This document shows positions 6,974-13,066 of a stretch of DNA of 21,833 nucleotides, in pieces. The DNA comes from CAYHHI01 sp964356335. Its GTDB lineage: Bacteria > Arandabacterota > Arandabacteria > Arandabacterales > Arandabacteraceae. Position numbers and translations under genes: made by a program. How positions within the stretch are numbered: position 1 is the stretch's first letter; every line of letters starts with the position of its first letter. The notes under the pieces were generated by a model. It made no database searches. It was not told the DNA's origin and saw only the letters and a list, made by a program, of their open reading frames with translations. The stretch spans positions 1 through 21,833 of the forward strand of contig CAYHHI010000052.1 of NCBI GenBank assembly GCA_964356335.1, written 5' to 3'.

Positions 6974-7870
6974 TTACTTGCCAGGTGTGTAGGAGAAGGT
7001 CGGATCGATTCTCCTCAGTTCGTCGGCGACGAGTATGACTCGCTTCTTCGCCTCTTCAGTTCGGTGATCTCTCCAGTCCAAATAGGCATCCAGGAATTCG
7101 TTCTGCTTTCGTTCGAGGCGGTTTCGCTTTGCGGTTGTCTCGACCGAGCGTAAGAGGTGATAGATCTCGCCATCGATGAGGCGCGTCGAAAGATCGAAGG
7201 GTTGACCTGTGACGTAGGACAGTATGGTCGCGAACTTTTCAAAGCCGGCCGCTATCCTCTCCTGAAAGGCGAGGATGGCTTCTTTGACGCCGGGAACCCT
7301 GCTGGAGTATGCAAAGGCGAAGTTATAGTAGACCTCGCCTCGCCCCATCTGACCCTGGGTCCCATGCTTCATATCCGGGCCGCACGGCAGTGCCTTTTCG
7401 CCCGCGGAATCGAAGACGCCCACAGAGATGATGAGGACATCATTCTGGCTCCTGCAAATCGTGTATCTGAGCCTCGCATCGTTGGAGTGCGTGAACCGGT
7501 GCAGGGCCTCGATGTCATAGTCAAAGAGATATGGTATCAGATGCTCCGCAGAGGCTGGGTCTGAGAACGCCTTGAAAAGGTTTTCGAGATAGGCGTTGAC
7601 TTCCTCTTCGAAGCGGTGATTCCGAGAGCTTACCCCCTTGGATTCAGCAAGATCGGATTCAGCGGCACCGGGTTGGGTATTCTCGGCCTCAGCACTTGCG
7701 GACTCGGCACCTTCACATGCCGATCCGTCGGCCGGATGATCCTCCGCTTGAGCGGCTTCATCTTGCGCCACGTCGGTGACGCGCGTCAAGAGCAGACAGT
7801 TGAGCATCAGGAATTGCGATCGCTCTTCTGGATCGTCTTCCGGACCAAATTGAAATGCTTTGTCTAACAT
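6974..7870 (-). CDS. conserved-looking hypothetical protein with acidic Ala/Glu-rich insert
   Basis: Product not recognised; 298 aa, soluble, with no signal peptide or membrane segment. Residues about 1-33 are helical and followed by a roughly 50-residue low-complexity linker rich in Ala, Glu, Asp and Ser (about 34-80). The main domain (about 85-298) has a mixed region around LRYTICRSQNDVLIISVGVF, then GRGEVYYNFAFAYSSRV, then long charged helices (KEAILAFQERIAAGFEKFATIL; a basic KRNRLERKQNEFLDAYLDWR stretch near 250) that could form coiled coil. I chose ATG at 7870 over the in-frame GTG at 7879 because GAGAG lies about 10 nt upstream of the ATG; the GTG would lie inside a predicted RNA helix. 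The gene stands alone, with its 3' end facing the orphan RNA. Its leader is unusually structured (see next entry), which suggests translational control. Confidence 0.7.
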   Translation of the reverse strand: MLDKAFQFGPEDDPEERSQFLMLNCLLLTRVTDVAQDEAAQAEDHPADGSACEGAESASAEAENTQPGAAESDLAESKGVSSRNHRFEEEVNAYLENLFKAFSDPASAEHLIPYLFDYDIEALHRFTHSNDARLRYTICRSQNDVLIISVGVFDSAGEKALPCGPDMKHGTQGQMGRGEVYYNFAFAYSSRVPGVKEAILAFQERIAAGFEKFATILSYVTGQPFDLSTRLIDGEIYHLLRSVETTAKRNRLERKQNEFLDAYLDWRDHRTEEAKKRVILVADELRRIDPTFSYTPGK

Positions 7871-8051
7871 GTCGATCACACTCTCTCAGGGAGGCGACTG
7901 GGGACTCGCTCCATGTCTTGTGGGAGCACCTTGGCGTGTGGGGCTTTTCGCGAGCCCCCAGTCTTCTGTGCCGCGATTCCCGTCTGCGAGGGAGGCTTTG
8001 CACGACCCAAGTTCGCCTGAGAGGAACTGCACCAAGTGTGCCAAGGTGCAG
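7871..8051 (-). promoter_or_regulatory. pseudoknot-forming 5' leader (candidate cis-regulatory RNA)
   Basis: Read as minus-strand RNA. A hairpin CTGCACC/GGTGCAG (8051-8045 with 8033-8027) presents CACACT in its loop (8040-8035), which is complementary to AGTGTG (7882-7877) just before the start codon. Next, CTCTCA (8023-8018) pairs with TGAGAG (7888-7883), which contains the ribosome-binding purines, and GGCGA (8017-8013) pairs with TCGCC (7897-7893). An inner helix joins GACTGGGGGCTCGC (7963-7950) to GCGAGTCCCCAGTC (7909-7896), sharing two bases with the preceding helix. Its one plus-strand mismatch (A7904/C7955) becomes a U-G pair on the minus strand, giving 14 continuous pairs and showing which strand is the RNA. 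A further branch (about 7964-8012) has TCCC/GGGA. Folding would hide the Shine-Dalgarno region. It matches no riboswitch class I can name with confidence; a palindromic mobile repeat is the alternative. Confidence 0.55.
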
Positions 8052-8093
8052 AGTCCGTCGAAGGAGGCGCAAGAATCTTAGAACTTGTTTCTT

Positions 8094-8121
8094 TGCAAGG
8101 GGATATGATAAACGTTATAAT
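8094..8121 (+). promoter_or_regulatory. sigma70-type promoter for the amidohydrolase gene
   Basis: TTGCAA (8094-8099), a 16-base spacer and a perfect TATAAT (8116-8121), in the AT-rich patch between the divergent genes. Transcription would start near 8128, giving a leader of about 137 nt. The promoter of the divergent hypothetical gene should also lie near here, but I find no good match for it. Confidence 0.65.
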
Positions 8122-8264
8122 AGGTGTGTAATCGAGCCGGGTCGCGCGAGACCCCGTAAGCGCGGGGAATCCCGCAGGAGGCGGCGCGAAATCCCGCAGG
8201 CGGAGGTTCCGGTATCGATCTGTTGGGAGAGGATGTTGTGGGGAAGACGTAGAGAGGATGGATC
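8122..8264 (+). promoter_or_regulatory. GC-rich leader with overlapping stems and a direct repeat
   Basis: GGGTC (8139-8143) pairs with GACCC (8150-8154), and CCCCG (8152-8156) pairs with CGGGG (8162-8166); the two share CCC and exclude each other. AATCCCGCAGG occurs at 8168 and again at 8189, 21 bases apart. No T run follows either stem, so I do not call an attenuator. The ribosome-binding site AGAGAGG lies just before the ATG at 8265. Confidence 0.4.
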
Positions 8265-9065
8265 ATGAGAGTCGGCTATCTGCAGTTCGCTCCTGTGTTC
8301 GGCGAGAAGGACGCCAACTTAGCGAGAGTTGGTGAATTCCTGGACGGCGCGAAGGCAGACCTGATGGTTCTGCCGGAACTTTTCGCGACGGGCTATGTTT
8401 TCGAATCGCGGGAGGAGCTTCTTGCCCTGGCGGAGGGACCAGACGGCAGAACTTTCGCCTGGCTCGCGGAGATCTCCGGGAAGAAGGGGACCGCCATAGT
8501 CGCGGGGATTGCTGAGCGCGATGGAGACAATTGCTACAACTCTTGTTTCGTCTTCTCACGCGGAGGAATCGTCGGGGCCTACCGAAAGATCCATCTTTTT
8601 GATAAAGAGAAGGAACTGTTCACGCCCGGCGATCGTGGCTTCTCTGTCGTCGATCTTGATGGTGTAAGGATAGGCCTCATGATCTGCTTCGATTGGATAT
8701 TCCCTGAGGTCGCACGCACGCTTGCCCTGATGGGTGCCCAGATAATATGTCACCCGGCGAATCTCTTGCTGCCGCACTGCCCTCAAGCGATGATAACGAG
8801 GTGTCTCGAAAACCGGGTGTTTGCCATTACTGCGAACCGCGCGGGAAGAGAGGCACGCGCTGGGCAGGAGATAGACTTCATCGGCACCAGCCAGGTCATA
8901 AATCCCCGGGGAGAGGTACTCCTGCGCGCCGGCCAGGATGAACTCATTCAGATCATCGAAATAGATCCCTCACTTGCAGAGGACAAAATGGTGACTTCGG
9001 CCAACAACGTCATTCTGGACAGAAGACCGGAATTCTACGGGAAGATGTGTGAACCCAACTCCTGA
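8265..9065 (+). CDS. carbon-nitrogen hydrolase (nitrilase superfamily amidohydrolase)
   Basis: A 266-aa cytoplasmic enzyme of the usual length for a single-domain nitrilase-superfamily hydrolase. The catalytic Glu-Lys-Cys set is visible: Glu38 in VLPELF, Lys108 in YRKIHLF and Cys141 in GLMICFDWIFPE. The family cleaves C-N bonds of amides, carbamoyl groups or nitriles by a Cys thioester intermediate. The sequence order and the short loops resemble omega-amidase/N-carbamoyl-putrescine-type members, but the substrate cannot be assigned from motifs. ATG at 8265 has AGAGAGG about 7 nt upstream. It is a single-gene unit with its own promoter and a strong hairpin after its stop. No polyamine or glutamine-cycle genes are adjacent, so the context does not narrow the substrate. 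Confidence 0.92.
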   Translation: MRVGYLQFAPVFGEKDANLARVGEFLDGAKADLMVLPELFATGYVFESREELLALAEGPDGRTFAWLAEISGKKGTAIVAGIAERDGDNCYNSCFVFSRGGIVGAYRKIHLFDKEKELFTPGDRGFSVVDLDGVRIGLMICFDWIFPEVARTLALMGAQIICHPANLLLPHCPQAMITRCLENRVFAITANRAGREARAGQEIDFIGTSQVINPRGEVLLRAGQDELIQIIEIDPSLAEDKMVTSANNVILDRRPEFYGKMCEPNS

Positions 9066-9069
9066 GCGA

Positions 9070-9102
9070 AAGGCCCCGCAGACATCCGGATCTCGGGGCC
9101 TT
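9070..9102. terminator. hairpin between convergent genes, probable terminator
   Basis: AAGGCCCCG (9070-9078) and CGGGGCCTT (9094-9102) form a perfect 9-bp stem; the 15-base loop contains the palindrome ATCCGGAT. It sits 4 bases after the amidohydrolase stop codon and between convergent genes. The T tail is short (TT one way, TTT the other), so it may act weakly or in both directions. Confidence 0.6.
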
Positions 9103-9168
9103 CGGAGCCCTTATCCGCCTCGATTATTCGTCGCCGGGGCTTCGTGGTAGCGAAGGCTTCTCGATCAG

Positions 9169-12100
9169 TTACCTTACCAGAACCAGCTTTGAACCTGCTC
9201 TGAATCTGTCCGCCTCCATCCTTATGAAGTAAATCCCGGGCGACACAAGCGTACCGTTCTGGTCCCTTCCATCCCACGTTGTGGTGTAGCGGCCGGGGAT
9301 CTTGGCCTCATCAACAAGGGATGCCGCGAGCCGCCCACGGACGTCAAACACCTGGATCCCCACATGAGAGCCGGGCGAAGGTACCGCGTAGAAGATGCTC
9401 ATCCTGCCTTGGGTCGGATTCGGAAGAGCGTTCGCCAGGCTGAACTTGGCCGGCAGACCCGGATCGACGCAGTCATCGCCGCATCCGCCACCGACTCCGG
9501 CAAGAACGCCACCGCTCCAGATCATGACGTCATCGATGTACCAGCCTTCAAAACCAAGAGCCATGTCAGAGCCGAACTTGAATCTTATCTTGCATGAACC
9601 TCTATAGTGCGAGAGATCAAACACTGCCATCTTCCAGCCTTCATGGCCTGAGTACACGGGTTTGTTGAATGTGAAGGGCGCGTCGGAATCGGCAAGGATT
9701 CTGTAAGGATAACCTCCAACCGGTTCAATTGCTGTAGCCTTTCCAGCCGAGTCGACAAGTGAAAGCGCTGCGCCATCCCAGGCCAGGTCCGACCCTTGAA
9801 CAGGCTCATAATCCTCGGCATCCATCCAGTACCAGAAGACCAGCTTCGCATCCTCTCCAATCTGAATAACGGGAGTCTCGAGGAGGGCGTTAAGGTGTGC
9901 GCTATATTCGCCGGTTCCGGTCTGGCCGCACTTCCAGGCCGATCCCCCGGCAGGCGTGTGATTTCTCTGGGTCGAGACGTGCCACTGGTCATTCCAGCCA
10001 CTCGGCGCAGAGTGAGTCCAGCCTTCTGCGCCCGTCTCGAAGGTGTAGTAGTATGCGTCGGCTATGCCGAATAGGTTGTAGCCGGATGCCGGCGCGTAGG
10101 TTGTGTGCGTCGATGAGGAGGCATCAGTGGCGACGATTCTGTATTCGATGTAATCTCCAGCCGATGCGGCAACCTGGAAAGTGGCCGCATACTCGTCGGT
10201 TCCTGGCACATTGGCCATCGCGATCGATGACTGCGCCTGGCCATTCTTGAGATACTCAAGCACGACCGAGGCGAGCCCGAGATTGTCGGTCACCGTCGCC
10301 GTCACGGTCGAAGGCCAACCAGCGTCTGGCTGGTCGCCAAGCGGCGTGTGGCTAGTCACGGGAGCGACGCCGTCAAGGCCGATCGAGAAGGTGTGAAGGG
10401 TGGAGGGTGCGCCCTCGGGGCTAGTCGCATAATCGCTTCGCCCCTGGGCCTTGGCATAGATGTAATAGGTCACGGTTGTCCCGTAGGTCTGGTGCGGAAT
10501 CGTTGCCGAGTACTCGTCGGGATTTACCGTGGGAAGCATCGTGACTGCGGTGAAGCCTCCGCCGGTCGCGTAATAAAGGAGAAGCGAGTCGGACTCAAGT
10601 GTCAGGTTGGAGGTTATGGCCGCAACAACCGGGAAGGCGGCTAGGGAATCCTCCGAGTCGGGGATTGGCGTGTGGGCGATATCAATGTAGAGTCCCGGGC
10701 CGATGCCGTGCTTTCCAAAAGATTCTACGATCTCGAAATAGTGTGGTGTTCCATTGGCAAGATTGCCGTCATCGTCATCTGTCTCGAGAACATCGGTATA
10801 GTAATCGAAGAAGTTGTCGGCCTTGCCGTAGCGCGCATAGTGGAAGAGCGAATCGGCGAGGTGGATGTTGGGAGCGAGGGTTTCTCTCAAGTCCCAGAGC
10901 GCGCCCGCCAGGATTCGGCCATCGTCGTGGACTTCGCCTGTGAGGTCATTCGGGTACTTGAGCGAGTTGTCAATGTTTCTGAAATATGATCCGGGGCCGA
11001 AAAGCCCCTCTCCGATGTAAGGCTCGTTGGTAATGGTGCATGCGGTGTAATCGGCGAAAGCCTCGTGCATCGCCCCGCTCGGCGAGAACGGCGTATACTG
11101 ATAGTCGGCGATCCCATGGCCATATTCGTGATAGAGAACGTCGCAGAAAAGGGCGAGATCCTGGCATGAGCCTGAGCCCGCGCCGATCGTGATGCCACTG
11201 CCATCCCAGTAAGCATTGCAGTAGTTGGGCTCATTGACATAAATCGGTGTCTGTCTATCCATGCCCGTGAAGGAGGGATCGACTGTCTTTATCCAGTTAT
11301 GCACAATGCCTGAGTGGTAGTAAGCGTTCCGCTCGCTTGCGATTGATCCTGGCGAGGTCCATAGGATGTTCTTCTGTGAGCCGGGGGCGACGGAGTCACT
11401 GAACGATGCTGCGGAGCCGTTGTTATTGAGAATCCTGGCCCATCTCCCCTTTAGCATTGCAGTGACGGTCCGCATGCCGCCGCTTCCGGCCTCAATGGAA
11501 TAGTTGCCGTTGTTGTCGGTGATCGCCTGGCCGTAGCTCGTGACATCTACGTATTCGTCGATGAAGTTCTCCTGTTGGTTGGGGTCGGTGATGTAAGCGG
11601 GCTTTATGTAGCCCGAGACATTCCCGTACACGGCAGCGTAGCGAATCTCGTTTTGCTTCTGGAGGACGTTGCCAGAGTTGGCATCGACATAGACGCGCCA
11701 TAGGGCCGGCTCGCGTCCGGTAGCCGGGTCCCTTTCGATTTTGAGCCTCATTTCGTATGCGAGGTAGTAGGTCACCTGGTCGCCACGAACGACGGGAAGT
11801 ACGACCAGCCTCGATGAGAGGACGTTGTCGGTGCGCGCATCGAAACCGGTGTTGTCCTTGGCGATGAGGACGGTATTGACTTCGGAGAGCGAAGGCCTGG
11901 TAGAAACTGCGATCCCGGGGTAGAAATCTGAGCCCAGGGTCGTGACAGCGCCATTCTCGGTGAGCCTGACGTGAACTCTTCCTCCAATGACATCAAGGCC
12001 GTCATAGATCTGCTGAAAATCCGCGTACCATCTTCCGCCATGCTTCTCATTGCTTATGAGGCGGAGATTATCGGGGTCTGCGCCGAGGAGGTTGGCATTG

Positions 12101-12429
12101 GAACGGACGACGTCATTGACCAGGGCGGCGGCGTTTGACTCACTGACGAAACCCGCGACTTTGAGGCCTTTGCCCTGGATGCGATGGGGTGTCTTGGTGA
12201 CGGGATTCCAGGTGGCCGAGAAGTCTTCGCCCTGGACAGCCACAAATGCCTGCCATCGGGCCGCGGCCTCTTTGGAAGGCGGCGCGCTTTCGTTCAGAAT
12301 TCGCGCCTCCTCAGTGGTGCCTCTTGCACCCTTCTCGGGCGGGATGAAGGCGTTTCCTGAGGATGCAAGGATGGTGCAACACAACCCAATCGTTACGAGC
12401 AACAAAACGTAGTTTCCATGCTTCGACAT
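9169..12429 (-). CDS. secreted gluzincin metalloprotease (M4/M36-like) with FTP propeptide and FlgD-like C-terminal module
   Basis: A 1086-aa exported zinc protease. ATG at 12429 is chosen because GGAGG lies 7 nt upstream and a signal peptide follows at once (hydrophobic 8-24, likely cleavage near SSGNA, about residue 30). Residues about 45-220 look like an FTP/PepSY-type inhibitory propeptide, followed by a carboxypeptidase-regulatory-like insert (about 270-340). The catalytic motif HEYGHG (434-439) and HEAFADY (455-461) supply two His and Glu456 as zinc ligands with Glu435 as base: HExxH plus a Glu 22 residues on, the gluzincin arrangement. Then come two Ig/fibronectin-like repeats (about 600-800), an adhesion/MAM-like beta region (about 820-985) and a C-terminal module with VFDVRGR, T-W-D-G-R-D and G-I-Y-F-I-R (about 995-1086). 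This last module matches that of the M6 protease, so both may use the same export or anchoring route. M4 versus M36 cannot be settled by eye. The gene appears monocistronic with a long upstream region. Confidence 0.92.
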   Translation of the reverse strand: MSKHGNYVLLLVTIGLCCTILASSGNAFIPPEKGARGTTEEARILNESAPPSKEAAARWQAFVAVQGEDFSATWNPVTKTPHRIQGKGLKVAGFVSESNAAALVNDVVRSNANLLGADPDNLRLISNEKHGGRWYADFQQIYDGLDVIGGRVHVRLTENGAVTTLGSDFYPGIAVSTRPSLSEVNTVLIAKDNTGFDARTDNVLSSRLVVLPVVRGDQVTYYLAYEMRLKIERDPATGREPALWRVYVDANSGNVLQKQNEIRYAAVYGNVSGYIKPAYITDPNQQENFIDEYVDVTSYGQAITDNNGNYSIEAGSGGMRTVTAMLKGRWARILNNNGSAASFSDSVAPGSQKNILWTSPGSIASERNAYYHSGIVHNWIKTVDPSFTGMDRQTPIYVNEPNYCNAYWDGSGITIGAGSGSCQDLALFCDVLYHEYGHGIADYQYTPFSPSGAMHEAFADYTACTITNEPYIGEGLFGPGSYFRNIDNSLKYPNDLTGEVHDDGRILAGALWDLRETLAPNIHLADSLFHYARYGKADNFFDYYTDVLETDDDDGNLANGTPHYFEIVESFGKHGIGPGLYIDIAHTPIPDSEDSLAAFPVVAAITSNLTLESDSLLLYYATGGGFTAVTMLPTVNPDEYSATIPHQTYGTTVTYYIYAKAQGRSDYATSPEGAPSTLHTFSIGLDGVAPVTSHTPLGDQPDAGWPSTVTATVTDNLGLASVVLEYLKNGQAQSSIAMANVPGTDEYAATFQVAASAGDYIEYRIVATDASSSTHTTYAPASGYNLFGIADAYYYTFETGAEGWTHSAPSGWNDQWHVSTQRNHTPAGGSAWKCGQTGTGEYSAHLNALLETPVIQIGEDAKLVFWYWMDAEDYEPVQGSDLAWDGAALSLVDSAGKATAIEPVGGYPYRILADSDAPFTFNKPVYSGHEGWKMAVFDLSHYRGSCKIRFKFGSDMALGFEGWYIDDVMIWSGGVLAGVGGGCGDDCVDPGLPAKFSLANALPNPTQGRMSIFYAVPSPGSHVGIQVFDVRGRLAASLVDEAKIPGRYTTTWDGRDQNGTLVSPGIYFIRMEADRFRAGSKLVLVR

Positions 12430-12502
12430 GTAGTAACCTCCGCGGCTGTCCATTACGCTCCGAGATCTATCTTCCGATCCCTGTCTCCCAAATCGAGTCT
12501 CT

Positions 12503-12529
12503 GAGCACCGTGTGCTCAATCACGGTCTC
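12503..12529 (-). promoter_or_regulatory. two mutually exclusive hairpins upstream of the gluzincin gene
   Basis: GAG-c-ACCGTG (12503-12512) pairs with CACGGT-CTC (12521-12529), 9 pairs with one bulge. The alternative is GAGCAC (12503-12508) with GTGCTC (12512-12517) around a 3-base spacer. The site lies 74 bases upstream of the start codon. It could be an operator palindrome in DNA or a leader switch in RNA. Confidence 0.4.
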
Positions 12530-12594
12530 AACATACCCACTATCCTTTAGATGGTCTTTGCAGGTCTAAGTCACCGGCAATCTCTGCCTTTCCT

Positions 12595-12629
12595 CCCTAC
12601 CCCGCACCCACCTGTCCCGTCCCCCACCC
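12595..12629 (-). promoter_or_regulatory. potential G-quadruplex on the minus strand
   Basis: On the minus strand the tracts GGG, GGGGG, GGG, GGG, GGGG and GGG are separated by loops of 1, 2, 6, 3 and 2 bases. This satisfies the usual four-tract G3+ rule several times over. It lies about 166-200 bases upstream of the gluzincin start, on that gene's coding strand. Confidence 0.5.
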
Positions 12630-13066
12630 GTCCACTGGTTCCCATCTGCCACAGCCCAGATAGCAAGGCCCAGATGATTTGGGGGACTCATGTCTCCCGT
12701 CCATGCCAGGCTTGCAGGTGGGTCGGAACTGAGACACTGTAAGCCTCGGCAGATATGCCAAGCGACATCTAACTCCCTAAAGTATACCGCAGTTCGGGCA
12801 CTATAGCAATCAGAGAACGTCGTGACGGGGGGGGGGAATGGGAGGATCAGGAATCTGCCCCTACCAATTGCCAGGAGGATATGTTAGCCTCATTCCGGAT
12901 ATTGAGAGATCGGAAGAGAGTGAAAGGTCATAAAATATCGTGATCCGCGTGTGAATCATCGCGCGGGTATTTGCCTGAAATTGGGATGCCCCTGGAGTGC
13001 TGAAAGGAATTGGATCTGGGAATTTCCCCTGGGAAACTTGACCCCTGAAAGCAAAGGAGGAAATAC

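Larger units (their letters stand above)
12430..13066. other. 637-base divergent intergenic region without genes
   Basis: Separates the divergent metalloprotease and aspartyl-protease-like genes. No open frame here has a ribosome-binding site and family likeness. It holds overlapping hairpins at 12503-12529, a C-rich/G-rich tract at 12595-12629, and a plus-strand hairpin GGGGGAC-TCAT-GTCTCCC (12681-12698, with one G-U pair). It also has ten consecutive G at 12827-12836 and a 12-base match to a sequencing adapter at 12907-12918. I find no convincing promoter for either gene. Confidence 0.6.

Noticed and set aside
7990..8008. Minus-strand GTGCAAAGCCTCC resembling the GACGCAAAGCCUCC segment of c-di-GMP-I riboswitches
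   Set aside because: The upstream CAGGGCAAACC element and tetraloop-receptor arrangement are absent, so the likeness is probably chance.
8004..8023. Minus-strand CTCTCAGGCGAAC resembling the glycine riboswitch CUCUCAGGC-AAA segment
   Set aside because: The partner segments of a glycine aptamer (GCGCCGAAGG-like and CUGGAGAG in the right order) are missing; the pairing pattern here is different.
7855..8268. 137-codon plus-strand frame in the divergent gap
   Set aside because: Runs through the hairpin arms and promoter, has Arg/Ser-rich random composition and no ribosome-binding site.
12903..12936. TTGAGA and TAAAAT as a promoter for the aspartyl-protease-like gene
   Set aside because: The spacer is 22 bases, too long for a sigma70-type promoter.
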